Part shown: piece by piece, positions 39,677 to 52,802 of the stretch | How the letters are laid out: each line of letters begins with the position of its first letter | How positions within the stretch are numbered: the first letter of the stretch is position 1 | Source of the DNA: Tomocerus qinae | Taxonomy: Eukaryota > Arthropoda > Collembola > Entomobryomorpha > Tomoceridae | DNA: 64,000 nucleotides | Assembly: GCA_020055645.1 (NCBI GenBank) | Contig: CM034548.1 | Span: 12,090,001-12,154,000 of the forward strand | Direction of reading: 5' to 3' | Program-made: the position numbers and the translations under genes | Notes under the pieces: generated by a model | Seen by the model: the letters and a program-made list of their open reading frames with translations, nothing else | The model's database searches: none | What the model was told of the DNA's origin: nothing

Positions 39677-41036
39677 TTAGTGGGTGGATCTCTTTCTTCT
39701 TAAACCTGAGTTATAAGGGAAGGAGTCATAATAAAGTGCAGTATTAGATTGTTCTTGACCTGAATGAGCGGGTGGTGAATGGAAAGAAGAGAATTGTCGT
39801 TTGTCAAATGGCAGTTCATATGGAAAAGAAGGAACTGAAGGGTGCATTGGAATTTGGAAAAAGTTTCCGTGCCAAAACGGCGCTGTTCCTGCGAATAAAG
39901 CACTGAGAGCCATAATGAAAATGACAGACGCTGTAGCGAGCGTTCTGATGTTAAACAATCCTTCAGGATGGGAAATGGAAAATTGTGATTGCACTTTATT
40001 CTTTTCATTGCCAATTGAGCTATTTTTGTGGTTTCTGCTAGGATAATTCAAGGTCGCTATAGAATAAATGGGACTCTTCCCATTATTATCAAGTGTCGTT
40101 TTATTGATTCCGTGGTTGACATTTTCAGAGTTGGACTCAAACAAGTGGCTGTCTTCTTTCACAAACTTTTGAGAGTTGTCCACTTTGGACTGATATCTGT
40201 TTTTGAATTTTTCTGCGAATATTTGAACTACTTTTGTCTCGCCAACTTTCTGTTCGGTAGTTGTGGAAGTATTGTTAGAGTTCCCACTTGTGTCGAGGCT
40301 ATTGTTTCTTGAAGTAGATTGAGCTGCTTCAACTTCTATTGATCCGTGGTTTCTATCTCCTTTGGCCGAGGTTTCCATTGTAGGTGGCACACTGCCTGAA
40401 TCTGTCGAGACAGGACTTGAGATTTCATAAAACTCTGAGAATTCTGTTTCATTTGTTGTTTTTCCTCCATGCTCTTCTTTATCGTTGCTGTAAATCGAGG
40501 CAGAAGGAGTCAATAAGTCCAAAACAGACCATTTCATCTTTTCCGGCTTCTCATTTACTTTTTTAGGATCGGATAGCTCTGGACGGATTTCTGACTCGGT
40601 GACTATTTTTGGATTTATGTAGTACATGCTGCGTATCAAATCACTGCTACTTTCAAACACAACCTTCTTTTCGGGAAATTTTTCCTCTCGGATATCTATT
40701 ACTGGATCGGCCAGAAAATTTCCGTCATCCATCGAAGGATCAAAATCTAATTTCCTAAGATTTAAAACCCTATTTAGAAATTTACCTTGCAATTTTAGAA
40801 TTAAATTGATCTAGTTTCAAAGAGTTAATCTTACCTTTCCTGAAACTTTCGAGAGTTAGATTCAAATCTTGATTTTGTGTTGTTCATAGGCATTTCTATG
40901 TAAGTATCATTCAAGTTTTCCCATTTGTTTTCCGGAAAGACGCTGCAAATAGACATGAAATTGGATTAGGGCATAAAAGTCAAACAATATGCCACGTGGT
41001 ATTCGACTAAATCCTATTTTACCTTGAACTCTTCAT
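39677..41036 (-). CDS. Ser/Asn-rich single-pass membrane protein, 404 aa, unknown family
   Basis: Three exons join in frame: 41023..41036 (MKSS and two bases), 40835..40942 and 39677..40769. Introns are 80 and 65 bp with GTAAAA/TTGCAG and GTAAGA/AAATAG borders, and phases 2 and 2 agree. There is no N-terminal signal peptide. Residues about 40-310 are hydrophilic and rich in Ser, Asn, Thr, Glu and Lys. A single hydrophobic helix at about 317-337 (TLATASVIFIMALSALFAG) is followed by a Pro/Phe/His/Tyr-rich 65-residue tail that ends RRKRSTH. One reading is a type II protein with the tail outside or in the lumen, where RRKR could be a furin-type site; with the opposite topology it would be an ordinary basic motif. 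No domain is recognised. The first exon is short and its ATG (AACAATGAAG) is the least certain part. Confidence 0.72.
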
Positions 41037-44000
41037 TGTTACTAAAATGATGCTATCAGCAAAGCACTATCAGCATCAATATGCATTTATTAGATTTAAG
41101 GATTGGTTGAGTGCAAATGTAGTCAAATCAACGATCTAATACAATTCTACTGAAAACATGTTTTCCCTTACTACTGTCAACAACTATCCTCGAAAACCTT
41201 ATTTTCTAGTAATGTATCCGACCTAAGATCAAAAAAATATTTATCTTATTCGAAAGCAGTTGACAATCTCAAAGAAATTAAAATCTAAAGTTATTGGAAG
41301 CAGCTTTTCTATTTAAAAAAATTAATTTTCAGTTCCGATTAGGTAGTTAGATTTTATAATTCAGTTCAGGTTCAATCCAAGATACAAAATCCGATTTTCA
41401 AAGAAAAGTTGAAGCAGTCAGTAAAAAGGTATAACCTGTAGGGAATTCTACTGATGATTGATGATGCAATGATTGATTCTCACAATGCCCATCACAACTC
41501 CAATTTTTCAAATTGAAGTTTGACAATTCATTTGGTTAGAACATCCAAGCAGCTCAGACTCTATAATTGTGTCCTCATTTGTCTATATTTGTCTTTGTAA
41601 AATGTCATTTTACGTTGTACCTATGTAGCTATGATGTGAATACATTGATTAAAATGTTATTCCATTTGTTCATTTGTCCATATTTTAGCGGAAATTGCGT
41701 TCCAATTCTGAGAGACTTTTAAGGAGAATTTTAGGTACCTAGTATTCTTAGTATAGTTAGGTATTTCTATTCAAGCTGTTATGAGATTGTAACAAAAGGA
41801 AATTACAGAAATGTACGTAGAGTAGAACTAATGAGCTAATTTCACAGATAGGATAGTTATTGTATTGGAGAATGATATCCTGGAAAGGAAGAAACAATGA
41901 TGATGATTACTTAGATATTGGGTAGTTAAATGAACGTAATTCTCATTTAGGAAGGAAATGCTATAATGTATAAATAGAAGTACGTAGTGGATGATATTTA
42001 TTGGAGGAACTCTAAAAGTCATTCATTTTCCGTCGTAGCTGCTAATTAGCAGTGTGTGTCATTTGAACTGTGATTGTAATGCTTAATAAAAGGAAATTGG
42101 ACTACCTTTGCTTCCAATGAGAGAATGCTGCAAGAAGAGGTAATGGCCATGTGGAAGTGTGAATCTTGTTTTGTTGTCCACGAACGTCAGAGCAGCGTGC
42201 AGACAGAAAGAGGCAGAGCAGAGTTCCAAAAAACGGGAGGTTCATCTGTTGGACGAGATAGAATATTAGTCAAGCGGGTGCAATAGACTATATGTATGTC
42301 CTGGTATGTTATTCGTTAGAATTAATTGAACAGTTTCTCTGATGAAACAAAAAAAGATAAAAAGGAAGGATGCTCGCTCCTTTATATCTCATCGTGCGTC
42401 ACTCTAATTGTATTGTGTGTCGGATGCAAGAACGTGAGTTGCTTTCCGATGATACCTTTTGATAGCTGCCCATGTTGTCCAAAATGTCCAAATTAGGAGA
42501 GAATAACTCTGTTCTCTTGGCAGACTGATTTTTACTCTTCTACCTAAAGTGATGAAGATGCTATCGAATACAAATGCCTCCTCCTCCCAAATGACAATGT
42601 CCTTGACGCTAATATCCGATTTACTCACTTCAAATGGCCGACACACTCGATATAGTACTTATCCGCTCCTCTCAATCGTCACAGCAGCCTCTATTGACAA
42701 ACTTAATATTTTTCTTATTCTCCTATACGTAACAAATACCTTATAATCAATCAGACGTAAATGTTTGTACTTTGTTTGATTTTCTTTCGCTTCACTCTCT
42801 CTGCTAATGAATCCGATCCGTCGGATTCACGCTACTGCTACACATTCAGATCTAGTTAGCTACAAGGACCTTTTATCCTCTTTCAATTTTTAAAACAAAT
42901 TTATGTTATTTCACTTGATTCTACTTTACATTCACCACCAGACTAGAAGAATGCGATACACTTTGTTACTCTTCTCTACTCTTCTCTACTAGCCACACAA
43001 AATGCAATTACAATGTTCCTCTTTTTCTCCCAAGCATTTATAGTGTTTAGAGGTCAATGTCAATTTTTGGGACTGGGCTATTTCTGTCCTACAAAAGTGA
43101 AAGTTCCCTTTTCAAATAATGTTCGAAGAATGGTGGACATAAATCCGTATTAGTGACAGGAACCTTCCCCTTTTTTCATTTATTATACCGTTCATCCTGT
43201 TGTGCCAGTGCTTGTCATTTATCTTCTATGACTCTTATTGTCTTCGGCTACCGATCCTTACCATTATAAGTTGCATTTCTTTTCAATCTATCCAATGTGG
43301 TCGTTCTATCGTCATATATGAATTCCACTATTCTCTGATTAACCTCCTAATACGCCATCAGAAATTAAAAAAGCCCATGCTCATTTAAACTTAAGTTATT
43401 CCATCTAATTGCCGACATAATTATTAAGTTGGTCTTATCTTAAATGCTTTTTGATCTATCACAACTTTATTTGTATTTCCTGTGAATAAAAATACTCGAT
43501 GCTTACCTGGTTTTGGACATCTGAGAAATATTCTTGTCGTTTCCGTAGAAAAACCACGGTTTTTGAAAACTTATTCGGCTTAAAGCATTCATTTTTTGAC
43601 CGAGTTATGTTTCGGCTCAGGCTGTCAGGTTTAATAAAGGAACCGATACTGAGAAAATAGTATCAGTTCTATCAGGTAATTGAGATTTTAACATAATCCA
43701 TATTCAAAATGGTAACATCATTAATTACCAATTTAACAATATCGAATATTGGTCATGAAGGTTTAATATTGTACTTTTTCAAAATTCCAGTCATTTTCAT
43801 TTGACTAACTTTAAATCAACTGTTTAAAAAATCCTCAACTATTAAGTACTATTAGGTTACACGTACATCTAATTATCACAGCACAGAGTATGGCATAATA
43901 TATATATATATATGTAATTAATATTCTTTTTGACTCAAATAACGGCAGAATCATGTCTAAAATAAGCATGAGTCTATTTCCATGCATGGGACAAAAAGAC

Positions 44001-45668
44001 AAAACGGTTAACTATCGATCCGATATAAGAATCCACACTACACTTGCCTGACCTTTCTGATTTTATGGACACTTTGGCTTGTAATATGTGTAGCTTAATA
44101 TGCTCTGCATTGGAACAGCTAAAAGGTTTTTCTAGAATCATTGCATATCTATACTGGAATGTAGTTTGGGATTTATGTAGGAAGTGGACTTTCATTTTCA
44201 ATAACTTTGTGTTCATACTCATACTTCTAAGTTATGGTTAGAGACATTTAAAACTGATGACCATTACTTATCTTAGAAAACTATAAGTATGTCACCCTTT
44301 TACTAGTTTTCAACACTAATGTGTGTTTTTATTTATATATGATTGTTATAGCAGACCTTCTATGAAGGTTGGCAGACAGGCACCATGTCCGATTATAGAA
44401 TACCTTAATACTATTGTAAAATTTATTTCCTAGTCACAAATAAATACTTCATAACGGTTCTACACCTTCTGGACTCAGTTTGTGTTTGTATATAGAAATG
44501 GTACATAATACTCTAACTTGTTTGGAACATCTTTTTAATTATTCAAGGTCAACAGAACTCAACGGCTGTGACAAATCCCTTTTACAAAAGAACCGTTATT
44601 AAGTACTAGTACCCAACCGGAAAAGGTGGTGGCTTGAAGACTATTGACAATGTTTAATGACAGGGAATAATCAAATTATTTTTGTAAATACAAATGAAAT
44701 AATAAGTAGAGTATGAAGAAAATAATAAGTATTACTTGAAATTATGAAACCGAGAATAATCAAGTTAAAATAATTGTAGCTTTCTATGTTCAAACTTCTA
44801 GTTCAATTCAAATTCAAGTACCTATATTAAAATAGACCATAGAGTTTGTAGCATTTTTAATATTTATTCTGCATTTGGTTATGTTTACTCCTACTGTCAA
44901 AGAAATTCAACATACATTTTTAAGCGAAGTTTATCGTTTGTCAAACCAATATCTTTGAGAGAATCCGACTCAGAAAATTTTCAACTTTGAATTTATTATG
45001 CTCATAAATAAAAAAAAGTATCTTTGCATGGTTAATGCATTTTATTTGCTAGAATATTTTTAGTTGCAGTTGCAACTTGCAACAGGTCACTTATAGTAAA
45101 GGTACTTATTTTACAGAATAAATAACTATCCAAAGGAAATGCTACATTTTCTCTTCGTTATATATGTAAACACTATTTTAACCAAAAAATATAATTTTTA
45201 TTAATTATACTAAATGTTGTTGTACAGTTAACTTCCATAAAATATTCTTAACAGTATTAATTGTAATTTCTACTTAGAACCTAGACCTTTTCAAGCATTA
45301 AAGGAATTCGAACAGTGAATTCATGTTGGGATTAAAATAAAGATTGCATATAATTGCACTACTACCGTGCCAATTGTGAGATCATTAAGTGTATGTGCAT
45401 TGTCGCCATTATTGGTGATATACGTCATGCGTAGTGCCCAAAAAGTCTAAAACCATTAGAGAGTAAAATGGGGATGGTAAAATTATTTTTAGAGTTCTAT
45501 TTTCATGCAAAGCGGTAAGTAATAAAAACCATGTAAGTGGGACTGAAATTTTGTCACCAAGTTAAATTCTCACCTATTTTGCAATGTGGAGAGGACTATA
45601 GTGAGAAGTTCTGCCCACAGAAACCACGTAAGTATGCTATTGTAGTTAACTATCTTTGCAATTGCAAG
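41037..45668. other. Intergenic with sharp skew switch; no gene seen
   Basis: 41.8-42.35 kb is G-rich and 42.4-43.4 kb C-rich on the plus strand. A short (TA)n run lies at about 43898-43914. The minus frame 42404-42646 (80 codons, Trp-rich) is open but has no motif or paired splice sites I could fit. No RNA gene or transposon was recognised. Confidence 0.4.
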
Positions 45669-45674
45669 TTTATT
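45669..45674 (-). terminator. Possible polyadenylation signal (AATAAA)
   Basis: Minus-strand AATAAA lies about 220 bp beyond the stop codon of the 212-residue secreted protein gene. Confidence 0.35.
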
Positions 45675-45893
45675 TGACATAAGTTTGTGTACCTGATTTA
45701 GTGGGCAGAAATTAATTTGTTTTGCATGCAAGGATAAAGGTTTCCGCAAAGCAATATAAGTAATTGTTGACTCATTTCATTCTATTTTCTATCCCACGGG
45801 GATTGCAATCTGCCATGTTTATGATAGTTCCTTGTTCTTGTTCCATGCTTTAGAAGTCGAAATTGCGTTCACTGGATTGGAAACTTGTTGTTA

Positions 45894-48800
45894 TTAAAGA
45901 AGACCTCCAAGCAGAACTCCCAGAGACGAGGCAGTTCCATTGACTGCAGCACTGAGTCCTCCCAAACTTCCAATCAAAGTTTTCACAACGCCCTGCAACA
46001 AAATGATTGATAGTTTTCACAAATTTTATTAGAATCGCTAAGCGAAAATGACAATGAATCATCATTGCCTTTGCAAATAGTCCACCGCATTAAATAAATG
46101 TCAGTAACAAACTTTGGAATATTATTCTGAGAACTAAATGCTTGAAAACAACGTTATACAAATCTCACTTATGAATAGCTACATTGTAACAATAAACAAA
46201 TTCATAGCTCATTTAAACAATTATATAATTAGATGCTTTTAAATTGCATGTACATACATTATTTCAAGCACAGAATTAATTAATTAACTTTTACTCCATG
46301 CATTATTATTCCTTACAAGTGCGGTGAGATTGTTTGTTAAAACATGTGTACTCATTCAATATGTAATACCACTTGATTCGGATTTAATTTGCATGTGCTA
46401 CATTATGGATTCATTACAGCTTTATTTAGATTGCACACTTGTGCATTCATACAGAAGCCAAAATAGTTGAGACTAGGTACTAGTAGGTTTGGGAAAACTT
46501 ACTCCCAGAAGGTCTGTAGCTCCTCCGAGAGTGCGACTTAATAAAGTATTCACTCCATTCAAGTTGGTTGAAACGAAGTCTTGCACTCCTTGCAGTGGGC
46601 CTTTTATTGCAGACGGAGCATTTGGAAGAACACTTCCGAGTATAGCTTTTAACTGGTCTGCTGGCTTTCCCTATTATCAGTTTCAATACATATCAGTCTC
46701 ACCATCTAGGTCATTCAACTACTTACATCAACCAATAACCAATAGCTATCCATAAACTACAATAACGGTGTCGTTTTCTGAGACAATTACTGCTTTCCTC
46801 GGCACGTACAATGTCACAGCTACTATCAACAATCTCTTTTATAATTTCATCCAACTTTATATTCTCTTTCTTCTCCGCTTTATTCATCACCATGTTATTG
46901 TAACAGACATTAAACGTCAAAACCTTTCCGCTAAACATAAATTTAACAAATGACTTATAAAAGTAATTAGTCAAAGTATCCAAAATCCCAACTAAGAATT
47001 TTATAACTTCATTTAGTGGACCTTCAGGTATGTCTGTGAGTTATATCATCATATAATACAAATTAACGATGAACAGATTCAGAGAATTTTTCAGTGTTTA
47101 GTATTATATTAAGTTAAAACCCTTAAATTCTGACCTTAGATATCTTAGCTTTTGTGTATGTACACTGGGGATGAAATTTGATGTATTTTTAGTAAGTAAT
47201 TTAATTGAATTAAATTGAAAAAGTGCTTATTACTATTTTTCATTATGTCTTCGTGTCAAATTAGAAAATCTTAAGATTAGTTGGCTATTAAAGTTTTACT
47301 GTAGTGTAACATGTGTGAAACAAGTGCATAAGTATTGACATGGTAAGATTATGTACCATCAACTAAATGTATGTACAGGGTGGCTGAGAATGAACTAGTT
47401 GGCTTTCACTTAAAAAGCCTGTATAAGGAATCACTTTATGCCAAATGGAATGGCTGTAGTTAAAAAGAAGCTTTATACAATTTCGCAACTTGTATGGTTA
47501 CATATGACAATAGAATTCCATAACAGAATGTAGAAAGGTTACCTGCATATTTGAGGCATCCTTCATGATCATAGGAAGGCTCTTTGTGAGTGCCGGGTTT
47601 AACTTTCCACTCTGAACAGCAGTCATGGCTGATTTTGCACTCGTCCTGGCTTTGGGAGTTATGGACTTGTCATTACTAGATAGAGCTTTGAAAGCCTGTT
47701 CAAAGAAATAAAGCCATTCTGTTTTAATTCTCTAAATGCGTCGCCTAGTCTATATTTAGGTTAACTGTATTTACAATGCCTAATAATGTCATTGTAACAG
47801 CATAAGCATTTCTGATTACTAAATCAAACGTAGAAATCCATTTGACACGTTTTTCAACTTATTTACGCTTTGGGAAGTTTTATTGCTGATTTTATTGCCA
47901 AATATGCACTTAATCCCATTTTTTGTGATATTTATTGCTTCTTTGCTCTACAATTTGTTATAGTTAGTAAAAACAGCAAATGGTTAAGTATGTAATGTGA
48001 AAACCCAAATTCATTTCTATTTGTCGTTTCATTTTTCTGGTCTCGATGAAAATATGAAGGAATTTGATGCAAAGTTATTATTTAAAGTCAGACTACAAAT
48101 TGTAAAAGCATGTAGAATATAAATTACTTATTATGTTAAAATAATTATTTCAGACCCAGTATTTTTAACAAATTCTGTAAAGTGTATAAATAAGGATAGT
48201 AAAATAGTACACTGCAATGACCTATAGCCTGACATGGAGAAAGTCTTGAGTTAGGATAGCAAAACAAATATGTTTTACTTCTTACTATCATTAGTAGTTT
48301 ATGCAAGCACAGAGTCTTGCTAACTTTCTTGCGTATTGATTTTACGCTAGAAGGGAGACAAACAGACAGGCAGAATAAACAAAGTTAAGTTTGTAGCTAG
48401 GGTGAGAAAACAAAAGTTAGATTTTACTCGACTTTGACTGATGCTGCTGTATCGTTTATAAAGCAAGTTGAAATAATAACGAACATAATTATGAATCGAA
48501 TAAATATTTTGATTGCAGAATTCTGACTATGCAATCAAAAAGTGGCTGTTTAATTTATAATATAATTGATGTAATGAACTATATAGCAGAAGGTAAGAAA
48601 GATGAGTTAGTTAAGGAAATGACAGGATCAAGCATGAAAAAGACTAAAGGAGGGAATTGCATGTCATCCAAAATATGGATGGGGCATCTTGAACAAAGTG
48701 TAGATTGTGTATACTAATGGTAAGTATTTAGAGTAGTGAGATTAGAAACATAATACGCACTAAGCACTGGAGTTGAGAGGACTAGCAGATTGAATTTGTT

Positions 48801-50622
48801 TGGAGATAAATATAAAGGTAGGGATAATGTGCGAGGAAATGTAATAGGGGAGAGCGTTTGTGGTTAGATATAAGTTGTGTAGTCAAAGTGTCTTTATCTC
48901 GTTTTGTTCAGTGGGTGGGTGAGTTGAATGAAAACAACTGTTTACCAGTGAATTTCTATTGGAAAAGTTTTATGTCTATTCAGGCAGAAAGGTTATAGCG
49001 ACCGTTTTGCAATCAAGTTGTTTGGAGAGATATAATAATACAAGTTAGGGAAAGTTTGGTGCGGTTAGATCTCCGCTGTGCTTTCCCTACATGTAGATGC
49101 CCACCTAATAGAAATATACAGAAGAGTGAGACAATTTAGGGAGTAGAAATGTTTGGAGATATATTGTGGGCGGCTAACAATAAGGACATTATTTTAACAC
49201 ATTGATATTGTGTGGAATGAGTAGGCATAGTGTATAGAGTTATATAGGCAGGTAGTTTACATGGTGGGAGAGATTGTGGGGCGTTAGTATTGACTATTTA
49301 TTTCAATAATGCGAGTGAGAAACATACCCGGACTAAATTGGATTGGAGACGCTTTGCAGCATCAGCTTTGTAGCGATTGAGTTGACTCTTCGGGGTCGCC
49401 TTGATGCGTTCTCTAATGATCTTTTCTACGTCTTCCGCCGCTGGAACTTTCGCGGTTTTCTTTCCAGCTCCTGCAGCCCAGTAGACAACCTTTTCATACG
49501 CCAACACAAAATAGTCAAATGATGTTGATTAACTGTTGCATTGGGCCACTTGTAAGAGTACTGCTCTATTAGCCTTAAGTTAATCGTCCTCTACTCATTC
49601 CACTCGCTCCGGGAATTTCTCAACCGTCACTCTAATACGTATGTACTTCTTCCCCTATAATTAAGCCTCCTTTAACGTTTATTTCCAGCATTATTAGAAA
49701 TTGTATAATGCCAATGGCTAGGCAATTATTCCGACTACAAGACTAGTCAAGCAACTACTTTTTAATACAACTTATTGTCCTCATCTATGTACTTTCCAAT
49801 TTGTGCCCACCACTCTATAATACATTTATACCGTATAATTTGTAAAATACATCTAACATGTTATTCCCCTTGTAAAATAACGAATGAATCACAAAGTAAA
49901 GAGAAACTAACTTTCCATAATAATAACCATAATGAAGTGCATAAACTTTTACTCCCAAATATCAACCATAAATATCTACTCTCCAACAAAAATCAATTTT
50001 ACCCCATCTCTCTTTTTATGTAGACATGTACATTATGCATACCCAATATATAATTATATGCTTCTCCATCCTACTAAAGATACTCTGTTACAATCTCTGT
50101 AGACACAAGATGCTTTTATCCTCCTTTCAACATTCAACTTCAATCGGCATTTGATCCAATACATCGTAAACCTAATATAATTACGTAATAGTGCATGTAA
50201 ATATCTCTACTTGACAAAATATTTGTTCTACATTTCCCTAAAATAAATTCGATGCCAATAAAAATGCATATTGATAAACGTTACGAAAATGTAACTGAAT
50301 ATAAATACCTCCTTATGTACCAGGATGTGATATTTACTATTCTGCTGTAACTTTTGATCTTATGAGACAGTTTTCTACACGAACAATCTGTAATATTTCC
50401 TTTTGAAGCATTTTTTTCCATTGAAATATTGATGGTTTCTCAAATACCATGTTGAGAATTATAAGTACAAAGTTTTGTGGATCCGATAACTTGCCTTCGT
50501 AGATTTAAACTTATTGAACAAAATTATAACTAAATATTTTCATAATGGTATTTAAATGTAATGACCTGTGAAAACACCAAGATGATTAAAAGTTTCCCAG
50601 CCACGTTCTTGATTCCAAACAT
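45894..50622 (-). CDS. Secreted helical protein, 212 aa, unknown family
   Basis: Five exons, all joined at phase 0: 50566..50622, 49328..49489, 47543..47695, 46503..46670 and 45894..45992. Exon 1 gives MFGIKNVAGKLLIILVFSQ and exon 2 continues VVYWAAGAGKK, together a plausible signal peptide cleaved near residue 27. The mature part is rich in Lys and Ala at first (DVEKIIRERIKATPKSQ, KADAAKRLQ), predicted helical, and ends in a Gly/Leu-rich region (TLGGATDLLG, SLGGLSAAVNG, SLGVLLGGLL). There are no cysteines in the mature chain and one NGT sequon. The exon 1 donor (CAG/GTCATT) and exon 2 acceptor (GAAAAG) are weak, so the 5' junction is the least certain; the other three introns have good borders. 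No known family was recognised. The two neighbouring genes on this strand also encode secretory-pathway proteins. Confidence 0.7.
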
Positions 50623-52656
50623 TGTTCTAAATTAAACTTTTAAATTTCTGAATGGAAATGGTTTCAGTTTTTAGAGATTATTTTTATTGATACTGTCGTC
50701 GTTTGTAGTATGTTTTAATGAAACGAACCTGTAATGTAAACTATGACAATTACGTAATATACGACAAATTGTCTACCAATTATATGCGGTGATCAAAAAA
50801 TATTTACTTTTACCGTTTTTTGTTGTTCCTGTTTCGAAAACCAAATGAATAGAACAATTTTATGCACCAATAGATTTTAAAAATCAAAAGAAAATCAGAC
50901 TTTCCACGAAATTTTGAACAACTTGACTTAATATCGAATGTCTTTATTGGAAAAGTTTACTTTGGATCCTTTAAAAGAGACTGCTTGACTGAGTTATAGC
51001 AGAAAGAAAAGGTTCAAGAGTAACTATTTCTTCAGTCCACCTGAGACTCATTTTATAAGACTTCAGGAAATTAAGATGGTCGGAAATTGACGGCTGCATA
51101 TTTTATAGCACCCATTTGTTTCCGGTTGAATTATACGAAACCTTTAGCCCAGTAATTTCTTAGTTGGACAGTAATAGCATTCTTCGACCTATTACACATA
51201 TTATTTGCTTGACCTGCGTGCTCCATTTTTATTAGCAAATCTATTCTATATACATTTTCTTCCAATAATCAAATTACTAGATTGAAGACATTTCTTTTTA
51301 GAACACCTGTGCTTCATGACTGCAAATATAATTGCTCTGTAATGGAAGTCACCACAATAAAAATTATTAGTGTCCTCAACACAAATTCCTAATAGCTACT
51401 CTAATGGGTGGGGAATGTCATTTATGGGAAATGTCATAATATTTTAATAGACTTCTGGATAAGATACTCATCAATTCATACTATCACTATTTGAAAGCAA
51501 GTAGACTGGCAGAGCTTTTCCAAATTCTGGGCCTGGCACTTACTGTCGTTATTTGTTATGTAGATATGACTGGCAATATATTATGACCATTTTGCAGGGT
51601 TACCAGCTATACTTAAATTGGACAATAATACTAAGATGCTTAAAACATATTTAAATTTTCTTCCCCCTACATTAAGTATCTGACCTACGCATTTTTCCCC
51701 TTTTCTGGTCAAATGTTAAAGGAGATAGTCAATCAGTCATCCCCCAATTCGGAAAGTGAACATCATGAAAATTAAATACCACTGCCGAGGGTTACACTTT
51801 TTATTGTACGTATATTTAAGTACAGCAAAATACAGAGTACGTTTGATTTGCCCACAGGGCCGCAGCCAGAAAAAAATCCTCGTCCATAGGTAGATACAAA
51901 CATAGGTTGGTAAGTTCATTTAAGATATACATATACCTAAAACTTTCGACGTCCTTTATCACAAGGCGGGCGGTGATATATTATCAGAATCGGATCGCAA
52001 AGGTCGAGAGGTTATTTTACATATATTTTAAACTGAAATATGCTGGAATCACAAACTTTGGGGTCGAATTTGGATCGTCGGGGCTACTGATTGTAATTCA
52101 TATCAAGATGAAAATGTCGTCTTCAAATTTTGACCAACTTTTTCGAATGTTACCTATAATAAGGCATAATCTTATAAATCAAGAATAGAAAGTGGGGAAG
52201 AGACCAAATTTTAGATTTAACATCATACAATGTATGTTAGGAATTTGACCGATGTCCCAAAAATATGCAGTAACTCAAGTACGTAAGCTATGCAATTTAC
52301 TCTGATCTGAGTTAGCACGTTTCTATATATATTACGAAAATTGTAGTATTAAATACTAGTTAGTTGGATATGCTCATAAATAGCTGTTGGTTATGCCCCG
52401 GGGCACTCGATATCGTCAATTTCAAAGTTACATTGATTTAGTAGTTCAACTAAATGCAAGATTAAAATTTTGTTTATTGCCCCAACCGTGTCTGTCTAGA
52501 ATGTGAGAAGCGTGAGAGTTAAATTAGTAGAGTACCTAATTCATGTATTAGTTTTGTGTTTCCACAGGATGCGAAAAATGATAAAAATTATGAATTAATA
52601 TCAAGCGTGCAAATTATTATCATTCAAGCACTTAAAATCCGTTCAACAATATTTCC
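50623..52656. other. Intergenic; no feature seen
   Basis: No exon, RNA gene or repeat was recognised between the two secreted-protein genes. The start (to about 50330 inside the preceding intron) is C-rich on the plus strand; the rest is unremarkable AT-rich DNA. Confidence 0.4.
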
Positions 52657-52662
52657 TTTATT
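52657..52662 (-). terminator. Likely polyadenylation signal (AATAAA)
   Basis: Minus-strand AATAAA lies about 141 bp beyond the stop codon of the acidic secreted protein gene. Confidence 0.45.
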
Positions 52663-52802
52663 TTAAATACATGTTGAAAAATCTACATTAATAAATAATA
52701 CAAATATACTTCCAGGTTACCAAAACCTGTGTTCGTAGCTCTCTGTTAATTCGTTTCAAAAATGCAGAATAGTATACTATTGCAATTACAGATTATATTC
52801 AA

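Noticed and set aside
42404-42646. 80-codon Trp-rich minus-strand frame near a skew switch
   Set aside because: No motif, and no donor/acceptor pair could be fitted that extends it.
45607-45710. TTCTGCCCAC / GTGGGCAGAA inverted repeat
   Set aside because: Only 10 bp arms about 80 bp apart, no extension and no target duplication; too weak to call.
46723-47019. Minus-strand open stretch with a TCACAG acceptor and a GAT/GTAAGT donor, inside the secreted-protein gene
   Set aside because: Its entry phase (1) and exit phase (2) do not fit the flanking phase-0 exons, while exon 3 joins exon 4 cleanly without it. The Lys/Glu/Ile content can come from A/G-rich DNA.
47380-47420. ACAGGGTGGCTGAGAATGAAC-like sequence, with similar ACAGGG starts near 31865, 36893 and 54895
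   Set aside because: They resemble single transposon ends, but no matching second end or target duplication could be found for any of them.
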